Notes under the pieces: generated by a model
Databases searched by the model: none
What the model saw: the letters and a program-made list of their open reading frames with translations, nothing else
What the model was told of the DNA's origin: nothing
Part shown: in pieces, positions 10,419 to 22,113 of the stretch
How the letters are laid out: every line of letters starts with the position of its first letter
Position numbering within the stretch: position 1 is the first letter of the stretch
Position numbers and translations under genes: made by a program
NCBI GenBank assembly: GCA_016490735.1
Contig: JAEMWC010000969.1
Location: 123,501 to 187,500, forward strand
Length of the DNA stretch: 64,000 nucleotides
Direction of reading: 5' to 3'
Source: Pachyseris speciosa
Lineage: Eukaryota > Cnidaria > Anthozoa > Scleractinia > Pachyseridae

Positions 10419-10927
10419 CACAGGGTGCAGAGGAGTTCTGTTCGATCGTACACGACAGAGTCTCACCTTGTTAATTCCAAAATATGTTTACTTTGTACGA
10501 TAAAGATTGTCGAAATGAAATCCTTCTGATTTGTGAATGTTTTCTGCTTCCATATCCTTCTATATCCCCCGATCTTGTCTCTTTCTGGTACGGTTTCAGC
10601 AATGCTTATTTGCATGTACCGCGGACCAAAGTACTGTGGGCGCTCACGGTTACAAAAGGTTGGCTTACAGTACAAGAAGAGTAAAGGGAGGAAACCGATT
10701 TAGGCTCTATTTTTCGATTTCCTGTAACTAACACGAAACTTAATGAAAAGGCCTCATTTTTCGTATATGGTTTGGAATTTTTCACTTTTTAGCCAAATTG
10801 AACAAGAATTCTATTGAAACGGTCGGAAAACTAACATTTTTGGCAAAGGAGATTTACGGCCTCATCACACCGCTTTCGTTCAATGCGCACCGCAACAACT
10901 GGTGACGGAAATGACGTATAGTGTGTT

Positions 10928-11194
10928 TTGACCTCGAAGAATAAACGTGTTGGAAGTACTCGCAGGCGGTCTCTATTTGTGTTTTGGGGTTCTACAGTAA
11001 GCGACAAGGATCGCTCTTTTTCACTCGCGGTTTCTTGGAGGTATTTGTCGCGATTTTTCTCTTTTCAACGGCGGTTTATAAGCGGCGGCGAGATGAGCGG
11101 AGCTAACGCTTGTGGTTTAACCAGCGAGTCGGGAGGTGTTGGAAGCGTTTCTGTCTCCGTTGGTGTCGGTTCGTTAGAAGCACTGGTTTCGTAG
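10928..11194 (+). other. 88-codon open frame inside the TIR element
   Basis: A Ser/Gly/Val-rich frame with no domain I recognise. It could be a captured host fragment or chance. It starts near one of the two copies of the agaataaacgtgttg phrase. I would not call it a gene. Confidence 0.2.
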
Positions 11195-11755
11195 ACACTT
11201 GATGACTACTTTTTTCCAATGGCAAACGTTCCGTTTAAGAGGCACATGTTCTGCAGATTGCACAGGAAATCAGTGAAACCGTTGATCAGATTGTTTGTCG
11301 GCTTTGTCAGCGTGCGGTTAGCCGTAACTTCGGTGCCCGGGCTTCGGTGATAGAGAAGACCACTTTATTCGAGATCATGTCATAGCTAGACAAGTGAACA
11401 TTCGGAACATATGCGTCGGACGTTTTTAGAAAAGGAGGAGACTTAGATGCTCGAAGGTTTGCTGAGAATTGTCGAAGCGTGAGAATTGGTCTAATTATTA
11501 GTTAGCTATTGTTTGAAGGGTATATGTTGTGACCTCGTAGAATAAACGTGTTGTTAGTTTTTGCTGGCTATCTAGTCTGTCTAGCCTAATTTGTGTTTCC
11601 CTGGTGGACGGTTTCGATTTTTTTTGCCTCCGGTGGGTTTTCCTTGAGTGGAGCTGGCCTTTTGAAAGACAAATTTGCCATGTTTTTATCCTTCCCCAAC
11701 GGGAGATTACTCTCCCGTTTCCGGTCACTGCCCACTGCCGTCACCAGTTATTGCG

Positions 11756-12151
11756 GTTCACTTCGAACTAGTCACGTGACGCTTGTTTCCTCCCTTTACT
11801 CTTCTTTTACTCGGCACTTCGTGCCTCGTTCGGAAAGCTTCGCTTTCCGATTTCCGAAGCTTATTTGTTGCCCTTCGGGCAAAGATCATATGCGCCCGCG
11901 GCCAGCGTCAGTTAGACACGGTATATGCAAGTAAACATGGCGGAAAGCGGAAAGTTCACTTCGAACTAGTCACGTGACGCTTGTTTCCTCCCTTTACTCT
12001 TCTTTTACTCGGCACTTCGTGCCTCGTTCGGAAAGCTTCGCTTTCCGATTTCCGAAGCTTATTCGTTGCCATTCGGGCAAAGATCATATGCGCCCGCGGC
12101 CAGCGTCAGTTCGACGCGGTATATGCAAGTAAACATGGCGGAAAGCCGTAC
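11756..12151. repeat. 198-bp tandem duplication with stacked TTCG hairpins
   Basis: Two head-to-tail copies of 198 bases (the phrase gttcacttcgaactag starts at 11756 and 11954). Each copy has consecutive short hairpins with TTC(G) loops: GGCACTTCGTGCC, GGAAAGCTTCGCTTTCC, and one of TTGCCCTTCGGGCAA type that has a mismatch in the second copy. The second copy merges into the right terminal inverted repeat, so the duplication began inside it. Confidence 0.85.
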
Positions 12152-12324
12152 AAGAGAGAGAAGATCGGGGGATATAGAAGGATATGGAAGCAGAAAACAT
12201 TCACAAATCAGAAGAATTTCATTTCGACAATCTTATCGTACAAAGTAAACATACTTTGGAATTAACGAGGTGAGACTTTGTCGTGTACGATCGAACAGAA
12301 CTCCTCTGCATCCTGTGACAATGT

Positions 12325-14095
12325 TTGCAAACAAGATTTTTGCTATTTATACCTGAGCGATAGGATTCAAGTCTAAATTCTTTGAAGTACCGAACCAGAA
12401 GAAAAAATCCAGAGTAAAAAGTCTCTGGCTGCAAATAAAAGTTTATTTTTAATCAATATTGATGATGTTTTCAAGAAGTGCACTTGCCGAGGCATGAATG
12501 ACCGTAAACAGCCGTGAACCTAAATGAAGTACATGGATTTTATCCAAAATGACGCGAACATCGTCAACAATTCTTGGGGGGCAGGGGGGGGGGGGGGTGG
12601 GGAGGTAGAGGGGGGTAGCCAGACTTTGCTTTAAAAAAGACGTCTAGCAATTATTTTTATTAAAGGACTGTCAGAATTGTCACCGTTTGTCTTTACCTGA
12701 AACAGTTTGCATATACCAATTTCTCTAGTGTTTCGTTTAGTACCTTTGCAGTTGATGAAGTTTCGAGAGATTTGAATTCTACACAGGTGGGCACAGGACA
12801 TGAGTTCAGCATATAACAATTTTAGCCTTTTTTCACAGTTAGGGCGGAGAGTGCCTACTACAAAACTAAAGTTGAAAGCAAGAAAGTCCTGCATGTCGCC
12901 CCCTTCCATCTTGCCACAAATTATTACATAACTAAAAGGTTATCTGTCTATATTCTTATTGATGATAAAAATTAGCCAATCGGCGACCTTGAATTTTGAC
13001 TGTTATTGTAAAAAAATATGATAGACAAGCAACGCAACTCCAACTTTCAATTGCATAGCTAAGTCGAATTTTTCGTTGGGGGAAAAAGCGATGTTAAAGC
13101 CCTAAAAATTTATCGAGCTGCCTCCTAGCTTGTCTCATCATGGTTACAAAATATTTCTTTTTAGGGTGCACCAGCCTTCGTATTTCTGTGTATAGTTTCT
13201 TTTCATCGTTTTAAATTATCTTTCATTCACATTGCCGAAGGCATAAATTTTTTCCCGCCACCATGCAGCCTGCTCTCCAGCGTTATGCAAATTTTCTCTT
13301 CAAATTATGAAAACGTCTCCTCTTAACTTAAAATGTGACAATCTGTTTGAAAATGAACGAAAATCGAAAAACAAGTGTTCATCATACCTCACACACAAGC
13401 TTTCTGCTCTGTGACAACTCTGAGAAAAATTATTTCCCTGCAAGCAGAAGTAAGTGTTAGAAAGTAGAATATAAAAAAATCGAAAATATTACAATAATAT
13501 ATAATTTCAATGTGATACATAATGTATCTTAATATGTAAAATAATAAATTATTTATATAAAAGCATGCAGAATGTTTGAAACTCATGTTCTCTAAAGTTA
13601 ACTTGCAACCACAAGATAAATTAAACAACAGGAGAGTTTAATCCTCCTGTAACCCCGTCTGAACAACAAGAAGACCGTCTTAAAATAGAAGGACTGGTTC
13701 AGGAGACAATAATTATTATCACAACTTTTTTGCCTCCAGACGATATAAAAAGATGTAAGAAATATATATCAAATCCGTTCATTGTCCGGCGCTACACGCC
13801 GACACTGCACGCAAGTTGATGTTGCATAATTTTCACGTGATATTTTATGCTTAGCAAGTTGTTTACAAGTTGTATCTCGTTTAAAAATACATTGCGTCAC
13901 CAAGAACATTTCCGAAAGTCTTTTTCAGATATTTTAAGCCATTGAACGCTAAGATCAATAAAGACGAAGATAAATATTTGCGTCAGAACAAAACATTTTA
14001 AATATATACAGAATTAGGCCGGTCACACCAAAGGTGACATTTCTTGACAGGTCTTTTGACAGTTTACACATCTTTGTGTGCAAAGGTGAACATTT
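12325..14095. other. Non-coding part of copy A
   Basis: Matches copy B in blocks. It contains a G-rich run (about 12576-12615) where copy B instead carries a Penelope-like fragment and TA microsatellites. No conserved open frame: the longest frames are not shared with B. Confidence 0.5.
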
Positions 14096-14097
14096 TA

Positions 14098-14161
<64 letters not shown>
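14098..14161. repeat. (GT)n microsatellite
   Basis: About 30 uninterrupted GT dinucleotides. At the matching place copy B has only a short GTGTGTG followed by a SINE and an (ATT)n run. Confidence 0.95.
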
Positions 14162-14162
<1 letters not shown>

Positions 14163-14829
14163 TGCATTGCCCTTGAGTTCAAACTGTTCTTCAAAACCAA
14201 TAAATATCCGAATTTATTCGATTTTTTTAAGTTCTGGAACGAAGAAAGTTATTGTGCATGCCAAGTTGCTCGATGAGACTTTCTTAAGGTATTGGGATAC
14301 CCAAAATGACCATAGTTAGAAACAGAGCGTTTAAATGAGCGCTCGCAGAGAAAACCCAGGCAACCTATACATTTTCTGAAAGATTAATATTTTTAGAATT
14401 CAATGTCGAGATCAAAATTTTAGAAAAAGAAAACGCGTAATATATATATTAAGAGGGAAAGCGAAATCCAAGGCTTCGCCTGAATCACGTTCGTTTCCCC
14501 CACGCGAGAATTTAGGGCGACACGGTTGACATCGGAAATGTCTCCTCAAACTTCGCCCTCAAAAGAGGTGTCTGCGATTTTTCCATTTTCCCTTCGTTTT
14601 TTCCCTATACTCCCCTAAAGATTGATACTAAAAGTGTTGAAGTATCCTTCCACAAAACAGGCCATAAATTTCAACTGGAACGAATTTCAAAAAAGCCGAT
14701 AGCTTTTTGCAAAGGAGATATCTTAAAACATTCGTGCCGATGAGGGAAAACGAGCTTAAAATGTTCACCCTTCACCGAGATTTTATTTTATTTGAAAAAG
14801 ACGGAAAACCATTTCCCAGCTTCACACTA

Positions 14830-15063
14830 TTACGTTTGGGTGTTACGAATCTCCCCATGGTGAAAGAGTAAATAACTATTTTCTAGCTTCTCGCCATCCA
14901 GTTCATTTAAAAAATGTTCCTGATTAAAATATGAGCCGCAATCGATTGAAGTAAGACTGTGTGCACCCTTTTCGCTGAAGGGTATTCTGTCGCTCCTTCG
15001 CCGTTTGGGCTCCTTTGCCGATGTAAATAGACACCGCGACTTTTTCTTGCGCTTTCGCGAGGA
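14830..15063 (-). CDS. Possible short coding exon, unknown function
   Basis: On the minus strand an ATG at about 15063 opens a 78-codon frame that is strongly basic at the start (SSRKRKKKSRC, then KEPKRRR, resembling a nuclear localisation signal) and ends LLFHHGEIRNTQT. Copy B keeps the sequence around the ATG and the last 10 or so codons but has unrelated, interrupted sequence between. This is either a short gene broken in B or a repeat frame that survives by chance in A. No family recognised. Confidence 0.25.
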   Translation of the reverse strand, partial: SSRKRKKKSRCLFTSAKEPKRRRSDRIPFSEKGAHSLTSIDCGSYFNQEHFLNELDGEKLENSYLLFHHGEIRNTQT

Positions 15064-16359
15064 CATCACGACAATAAAAACAGTAGAGCTAAGATAATTT
15101 TTCTCGAAAAAGTAATGATACCGAAGACGACGAGAAGGAAGGCTTGGGTACACGCTTGTTGTATGGTGATGAAATGCACGGCTACGAGTTCATATAACAC
15201 GCGACTTGCGGTGAATGTTAGTTTATAGCGGCGACAGAACTGTTGACAGAAACTTGTCAGCGCATAATTAGGCATAACAGCATCAAAAAAAAATAGTTTT
15301 TCGTAATTCTTTTAAAAAGTAAAAAAGCTTTTCTTCCTGTTCTTTTTGCAAAATGTTCATTCTAGTCTAACTGATTCGATCATGAAAAATCTTAGTATTT
15401 TCAATTTCGGGACAAAATCCGGGTATCCTTATACCTTAAAAACAGCAAGATTCCCTTCGTCGTCAACTGAATATCCTATTTTCTTATCAACTTGCTTTCA
15501 TGGAGGGCTTTTCTTAGAGTCTTTCTGTTCACAATATTTACGAGGAAACATGAAAATGGAAACCGTTTAGACAACAGTCTTAATTCGCTAACAACGATTC
15601 TAAACAACTTTGATTCCACTGACTGTTTCTAACGGGTTGATCATCATATAAGGATAAAAAATATCTCAAAAAAACAATAGTATTTATATTTGATTCAGCT
15701 CAAATGACTTACCCGAGTAAGGATTCCAAAACAGTTCCCTTTTCCAATTGAGCTTCTAAGCACTCGCAAATGTTTTATTGGAAGCAAAATAAGCCTTCAG
15801 CAGAGTTCGTGCTCTGAGAGTTACATCTGGCGATAATCACCCAAGGAAAACTGACTGATGCCTTAATAATACTTTTACCACATGAGCCACATGTCAAAAT
15901 ATTGCAATAGTAATTTGTGGAATACAGCCCCCATGTCGACTTAATCTAAATTCAGTTCCAGAATGGCACATAGCGGGGCCAAATTATCCCTAACGTTTTA
16001 TTTTCACCGTGATAATTTAACAAAATTCCCGTTATTTAACCACATTGCCTGTATATTGGCTGCCACAGTTGAATTCCTTTTGGCTTCACTTAATTTTAGC
16101 AGGCGAAGGCTTGTCTGTACATAAAACAAAATCCTAGCTACTGTTAAAATAACACGCCTAGTTTTACCAGAACAAGCAAACTCCAAAACGAAAGTCGAGT
16201 GCACCTGTTCAATTTAACAGTTCTGATGGTCATCGGTTTTCAAAACGTTCGGTATTTTAAAATTACGTTAATGTAGACGTCCGTACACGCATGTTTCAAC
16301 TACGAGGTAGTTAAGTTGGTCAACAGTTGATTCTTGTTGACGTAAGGTGCTTCGTTACA

Positions 16360-16515
16360 GTAGGCGAGTTTGGAATTGGGGAAAAACAAAAGAACCAGGT
16401 CGAGGTTCAGGGGAATCATTTTCGGTTTCCTCTGTTGTTAACAAAAAAATATGCAAATGATTCCCCTGAACCTCGACTTGGTTCTTTTGTTCTTCCACAA
16501 TTCGAAACTAGCTTT
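16360..16515. mobile_element. Palindromic MITE, intact in copy A
   Basis: Left half (about 16368-16423, tttggaattggggaaaaac...) and right half (about 16455-16510) are inverted copies of about 55 bases around a short loop. The halves are found separately at about 43690-43755 and 47515-47590 in copy B, where about 3.7 kb of other DNA lies between them. Confidence 0.75.
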
Positions 16516-17219
16516 TTGCATATGGCGTATCCTTACTACGCATAATATATAATTATGGCATCATTTGGTGCGCTCTCGTGCGCGCGCACATTAGAAACGT
16601 GGCGTATTTGCCCAGACATAGCATTAGGTTTTGTCAGCCAAAAATTTCCCTTTGTTGTCGTGTTGCAAAGAAACGAGCACGGTGAGCACCATTTTATTGG
16701 TGTTATTTACGGGTAATAGGCAGACGAAAAACATATTTTAAGGAGAAAACAATTTTAATAGTGGAAGTTGAATTATTTACACATAAATGATGTGAAACTC
16801 TGCATTTGGAGCCAGGGAGGAGTAAGAGATGATAACGAAGTGGTCCATTATCCTGACATCATTTGCAAGATCGGGTAATTTGGGAAATCGCCATACTGAA
16901 ATTATTATTGCCCAGACACACATAGTGAATTAGGCTCTAGGTTTCACTACTGTTCATAGGGTTTGTTACATAATAACATTTCAACATTGTCTTCTATGCT
17001 ATCGATTTATAAAAGGCATTTTTTTATCTCTTTTTTGTCGGTGTGCACTCTCCAACGTTACGTGGCATCCACTAGTGCCATAACTGATTCTAATGAAATT
17101 CCTTTATTGCTTTTCCTTGTTTTTAATTGATGTGTATGTTTTCATCTTAAATGTCCCTGCACAAAAGATATAGAAGCGGACATAACTTGAATTGTACTTA
17201 GCAGTCTATAAAAAAGGCG

Positions 17220-17680
17220 ATTCCTCCTCACAAATGGCTAAAACTCGAAACGTCTGTGCTTTTATCTGTTTAAGGTGGTCAACTCTGTTGATGATACTGA
17301 ATTCATTATAAAGAAGGAAGATGGCCGATTGCCCATTAAACTTCCGTTTCAGCTGTTTTAAGGTCTGTGTTTAAGTTTTGAGCCAAATTGATCAGAGTTA
17401 TAGCCCCACATTTTTTATCTTAAATTAACCGTGCAAAAAAGATAGAAGCGGACGTAACTTTAATTTTGCATAGCAGAAGATAAAAAGGCGATTCGCTTTC
17501 ACCAAGAGCTAACGCTCGAAACGTTGGTACTTTAATCTCTTTGTTGTGGTCTAGTTACCATATCAACTGTTTATAATAAAGAATTCTTTATAAACAAGGC
17601 CGATGGCCAATTCTCCATAAAGCTTCCGTTGCAGCTGTTTCAAGATCCCCATTTAAGTTTTGAACCAAATGATAAGTATA
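17220..17680. repeat. Tandem units resembling 3' tails of a Penelope-like element
   Basis: Two units of about 290-300 bases share aaggccgatggcc, cttccgtt-cagctgttt and ctcgaaacgt phrases. Related units occur at 20520-20640 and 48480-48960. Each has a ctcGAAACGT motif typical of the hammerhead part of Penelope-like 3' ends, but the CTGANGA box is degraded in this copy (CTCACAA near 17227). Interpreted as decayed terminal repeats. Confidence 0.45.
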
Positions 17681-17815
17681 GGCCTCATTAATCAATTCTG
17701 TACCAGAAGACATCTGAAATGTGTCGATTATAATCGCATAAATGATCTAAAAATTAGTTTGTTTCCTGTGTTAATGGCTCTATGTTGAACTTTATCAGCT
17801 GTCTTAACTTTTTTA

Positions 17816-18400
17816 TAAATAAATGAATAAGTACCCCGTTGGGTAACTATTAAATCGCCATGGTACCAGTGAGTGAACACAGCCAAACTGGGGAAATTTG
17901 AGCTTTTTTATGGATGAAATAAGGCTAAAGAGACAGAAATTAAAGCTGCGATTCTGTGGAATGATCTTTTTTGTGTGTAATTTAGTAACATTAATTTTGT
18001 GCCTTCATACAGTTTGTAGTTCTGTTGAGCGAACTATGAATTTAAAAACGAACGACCTTATCGTACAATTGCTGATTAATAGGTATACGCCATATTCAAA
18101 GTTCTCAAATTGCACTAGCCTCGAACTTTGAAAAAAAGGTCGCACCAATAAATCATGGGTTGTACTCAAGGTCGTGCGATTTGCACTATAAATTATAAAC
18201 TATAAACTGGAACTCTTCAGAGAGCTTGAAAGAGGAATCGGAGAGCTTGTTTAAATCTTGTAAATACTAGTCAGGCGTGATTTACCCATGGTGCATTCCA
18301 AGCAAAGTTTCCCAGAAAGGCAGCACCTTTAATACGTCAAGCAACCGCCACGAAGAACTTTCCTTGTTCTCACGAAGATTTCCTTATCAACTCGTACATC
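17816..18400. other. No gene seen
   Basis: AT-rich spacer. A 77-codon frame at 17898-18131 has a hydrophobic middle but no supporting motif. Confidence 0.4.
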
Positions 18401-18463
18401 GGCAGTCATTTGTTCACCATTCACGGGTATATTACGAACCAATTAAATGACCAGCTCCCAGTT

Positions 18464-18536
18464 GGCAGTTTGGCTCAGTTGATAGAGCACTGCACCTGTT
18501 TCGCAGAAGTCGTGGGTTCGAATCCCGTACAAGCCT
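18464..18536 (+). tRNA. tRNA-like sequence, repeat unit 1 (degenerate)
   Basis: Has a D-arm (ggctcagttgatagagc), the T-arm B box GGGTTCGAATCCC and a 3' acceptor strand ACAAGCC, but the 5' acceptor strand is degraded. T runs follow within 10 bases. Part of a roughly 240-bp repeat family with four other copies here, so a pseudo-tRNA or tRNA-derived repeat rather than a translation tRNA. Confidence 0.55.
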
Positions 18537-18710
18537 GAATTTTTTTCAGGATTTATTTTCACTACTGCTTAAGTAATGTTCATAACTGCGATGATCACTC
18601 ACACTTATTCATTAATCCCCAGTTCAAATATATGATTTTCATATATTCATAGTCATTTGTTCATCATTCACAGGTATATCACGAACCAACTAAATGACCA
18701 GCTCCCAGTT

Positions 18711-18783
18711 GGCTTGTTAGCTCAGTTGGTAGAGAACTGCACCGGTATCGCAGAAGGCGTGGGTTCGAATCCCGTACAAGCCT
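18711..18783 (+). tRNA. tRNA-like sequence, repeat unit 2 (near-complete cloverleaf)
   Basis: GGCTTGT pairs perfectly with ACAAGCC over seven bases; D-arm and T-arm (GGGTTCGAATCCC) are good. The anticodon loop reads CCGGTAT, which would give GGT (threonine) but lacks the universal T33, and the last anticodon-stem pair is A/C. A T run just after can terminate Pol III. Unit spacing to the previous copy is 247 bases. Confidence 0.6.
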
Positions 18784-18849
18784 TTTTTTTAGGCTTTATT
18801 TTCACTACTGCTTAAGTAGTGTTCATAACTGCGATAATCATTCACATAT

Positions 18850-18879
18850 TCAATAATAATAATAATGATGATGATGATT

Positions 18880-18913
<34 letters not shown>

Positions 18914-18945
18914 CGATTATGATGATGATGATGATGATAATAATC
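18850..18945. repeat. (ATG/ATA)n microsatellite
   Basis: Runs of TAA then ATG triplets with few interruptions, between the tRNA-like repeats and the R1 copy. Confidence 0.9.
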
Positions 18946-18954
18946 CAACAAAGC

Positions 18955-19830
18955 GGCCATACTTCAGATGACCACCTTGTTTACAGCGTAGATCTTTGAT
19001 ATTGGACATTCATGTTATGGTCAATTGACACCAGTCAAAACAAGGCAACCGCTGACGAGTCTCACATGACCATATCGCGGGCTCAATTTTAAAGCTCACC
19101 AAGGTAAATCTTTTTGTTCAAGTTGACAGCTGACCAGGTACTGGCCTTCGATTGGATCTCAGACTCAAGCCAGGTGTAGGACCCCCAAACCAAAACGAGC
19201 CTTTTCTGCGGCTCGAAATTTCACATTGACTTGGTTTCTTCATTTTGAGCAAAACAACTTCATTTTCTTCGAAGTCTGTCTTTTTATTCGCATAATTTAA
19301 TAAGCATAAAGATCAGGAACTAGTTAAAACACTGCTCCGGAAGATGAATTTTCAAGTGATAAAAAGAAAAATTTTTCTCAGGGAAAGCTTAAAACTTGGA
19401 ACGACTTGCATACCGCTGGATTGTGTGGTTGAAAAACAAAACGATTCAAGGGCTTTGACCCTTTACCACGGCATCTTACAGCTCCCCAAGAAAGGTCACT
19501 TAACAGTTTACAGGCATTAATAGGAGGAACGAGTAGCTCAAACTTAGTGCAAGAAGTTCTTTCTTTGGGCAAACCGCTTGCTATGTTTGGAGATGCGTGT
19601 TTTTACTAAAGTGGATACGTATTTTCAAGTGATAGAAACTCTACAACCCAGGTGAATTAAGTAAATCGAAGCTTAACATTTGGTTTAATCGTTTTTACTT
19701 TTGTTCAGGAGTGATATTTCTGTTTTCTCTCTCCTTTCTCTGGATAAAAATAACAATCATCTCTGTTCGTTTTAGACGCAAGGAAGTAGTTGGATTGTTC
19801 GTTTGTTCTGTTGTTTTGCTTGCAAGCGAA
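18955..19830 (-). repeat. Dispersed repeat R1, copy 2 (inverted)
   Basis: Reverse complement of about 325-1255, with substitutions and gaps. The right end carries the complement of the cactcgttcgcttgcaa phrase at about 330 in copy 1, which may mark the true end of the element. Confidence 0.65.
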
Positions 19831-20370
19831 CAAGTGTTTTAACACATAATCGCAATGAGTCCTCGTAAAATAAAGGATCAAACATTTTCATCCAACATCG
19901 TGTTTATCAAACATAAAGCCCTGGCCAAACGGACTCGTAAATAGTCGCAAGTTGAGAACTCGTGAGTCTAGGTCAATTGAAAAGAAAGCCCAATACCAAT
20001 GAAACCCCTTGCGAACTTTGTGGGACTTAAAAGGTATCGATTGACCCTAGGAAAGCCCTGAACTTCTTCAGCATAAACCTATTGCCTCATCTCTTAGTAA
20101 CGTTACCTTGAGCAGTCCTTTGTTTACCCGCACTCAGCTCGAACCGTTGACAGTCCAAGAAGAAGAGGAACAACTGGCGGCTGCACTCAAGTAAAATACC
20201 ACTTTCCGTAATGAGGCGCCAGGTGAACTAATGCCAGGGAGAAAATTACCCAAACACGTTCTTTTGGTGAAAATGATAACCAGATTGAGCGGTGAAGTTA
20301 AAAGGAGGAACGAGTTTGCGAAATGGCATGTGGCATGACTTGTGGAATCGCATAATTATGCGGAATGTAA
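19831..20370. other. No gene seen
   Basis: Contains a phrase (ggatcaaacattttcatcca) whose complement occurs near 50890, linking it to the R2-type repeat region. No coding signal. Confidence 0.4.
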
Positions 20371-20373
20371 TGC

Positions 20374-20885
20374 ATGCAAAATGGCGCTAAAAAATTAATT
20401 CAACTGAAGGAATTAATTATTGAACAGCCAAACGCAAGCTATGTAGCTGCCGATCTCGGTCACAACTACTCTCCACCGGCTTGCTTTCGTATAAACATTA
20501 TGTTACTTGAATCTCTTTGCTGTGGTCAAGTTACCACATCAACTGAAGAGAATAAAGAATTCGTTATAAAGAACGCCGATGGCCGATTCTCCATAAAGCT
20601 TCCGTTACAGCTGTTTCAAGATCCCCAGTTAAGTTTTGATCCAAATTGATCAAGGTAAATGGCATAAGTGCACACCTCTTTAATCAATTCTGTGCTAGTG
20701 TCCTGTGTTTGAGTAGCTCTATGTTGAACTTTATAAGCTTTTGTAACTTTTTTTCTTGTCGGTCAAATGACCTTTTTTTGGTTACAACTAAGCCAAGAGG
20801 TATGCAAAATTTCTCTCTTTTAAGAATCCATTTCATTTACACTGACCGGTCTTACCTGGCGTTGGACCATATTTATTGACGAATC
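20374..20885. repeat. Third copy of the Penelope-like 3' tail region
   Basis: Matches 17540-17700 and 48830-49490: aaagaacgccgatggccgattctcc, then ttaagttttgatccaaattgatcaa, then cactgaccggtcttacctggcg. The 91-codon frame at 20374-20649 runs through the repeat and is not kept in the other copies. Confidence 0.5.
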
Positions 20886-20977
20886 GGATTGGATGACGGG
20901 ACTAATTTTACAATTATTTTCCATAGAAAACACCACACATCGCAAAGCGACGTCCTGTTTTCCTATTCTTCCTATCT

Positions 20978-21062
20978 TAACCTGCGATCAGGCCCAATTG
21001 AAGCATCGCTCTTATGTCCTGATGTCCTCTTATGTGGGCGCTCGCTACAATTGGGCCTGATA
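20978..21062. mobile_element. Small fold-back element with CTGCGATCAGGC end
   Basis: tcaggcccaattg near 20985 is repeated inverted as caattgggcctga near 21047. The left flank cctgcgatcaggc is the complement of the flank at 23903-23917 of another palindrome, suggesting a common family with different bodies. Confidence 0.55.
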
Positions 21063-22082
21063 CAAAGTCTCACGGAAGTCTGTGGCTTCGTCCAGAATTT
21101 GGACGAAATCTGATTGGAAGTCACTAAAGATGCGTGTTCGCGAGGCTCTCGCGACTGAGCCGCCATTACGGACAATGAATAATCTCAAGTTGTTTTTAGT
21201 TTTATAACACAAAACAACAGAGCCTTTCTATTTTCATCTAAATTAGCGGAGAGGGAAAAAGTTTATTAGTTTTGTTTTTGATGTACATACTGAATTCACT
21301 TGAAAGATTCGCGGAACGATCTTCATGAAGAATGATAAAGACGAAGCGTTCTGACGAGTTGTTTGTGTTTGTGTTTGTGAAATCCTGACAACAGTATAAA
21401 GACTTGGAAGCTGGCTGGTTTGTATTCAAGAACAATTCAACGGGAAGCAAGACACATCGAAGCTCAGTTGATAAGTACAAGATCATAGACACAGTGGTTT
21501 CAATGTTAGGATGCGAGAGAAGACACATATTCAATGGACAAACATTTTGAAAGCTTAATGCAAGTTCTTTTAAATTTGTTTTGTACCATTCATTTACGTA
21601 AGGCTGTAAAGTTATCTGTTATCGTTTGCATGTATGTTCTCCTCTGGAACAACAACATAAATAGAACACTGTTGGCTAATTCACACCACCAAGAATAAAG
21701 TTTTTCTTTTTATGGAGTAATGAAATACACGTGTCTTGATGTTGATATAAAAAAATCACATAAATAGCAGAATGACCGGCCATAGAAAAAGTACGATGGA
21801 AGGGCTTTAGTAACTTCACAGTGGACGTCAGTCAAGTTGACTTAGTTTATAAATTTAAAAAGGCTTTTTTAATCTCCAAATTAAATTTAAGCTTAAATTG
21901 AATTGTCAATTAACAAAATTTCGTGAGGACAGCATAAAAGTGTCAATTATCTTGGTGATAGTAATACATTCAACTCAGAAAAACCAGTGAATTATTTCAA
22001 ACCCCAACGTAAATTGTAGCAAGAGAAATCTACATGAGAATAGAGGAAACAAATTGAATAGAGCTTAGAGAAGCAAATTGTT

Positions 22083-22113
<31 letters not shown>

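Larger units (their letters stand above)
10419..12317. mobile_element. Unclassified TIR DNA transposon, 1.9 kb, non-autonomous
   Basis: Ends are inverted repeats starting CACAGGGTGCAG and ending CTGCATCCTGTG. The inverted similarity runs for about 200 bases (10419 to about 10625 against about 12115 to 12317). The flanks carry a 7-bp duplication, ACAATGT, and copy B supplies the empty site. No transposase signature was found inside. A 7-bp duplication with long TIRs does not fit the common superfamilies cleanly (8 for hAT, 8-11 for Mutator-like), so the class is open. The interior holds a 198-bp tandem duplication and a recurring phrase (agaataaacgtgttg) near 10940 and 11540. Confidence 0.8.
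9896..17815. repeat. Diverged direct duplication, copy A
   Basis: Collinear with 37385-49110 in the same orientation, about 27.5 kb away. Matching blocks include 9910-10411 with 37390-37880, 12325-12560 with 37885-38130, 12680-13600 with 39415-40290, 13920-14095 with 40345-40520, 14250-16360 with 41790-43700, and 16440-17815 with 47500-49110. Differences are insertions and small gaps plus frequent substitutions, so the duplication is old. I cannot tell whether it is segmental or two copies of a very large repeat; no complete gene is shared. Confidence 0.75.

Noticed and set aside
18711..18783. Calling this a functional tRNA-Thr(GGT)
   Set aside because: T33 is missing, the anticodon is one eukaryotes avoid, the last anticodon-stem pair is mismatched, and the sequence sits in a repeated unit with decaying copies.
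21238..21534. 98-codon minus-strand frame
   Set aside because: No domain, ordinary composition for AT-rich random sequence, no splice or start context.
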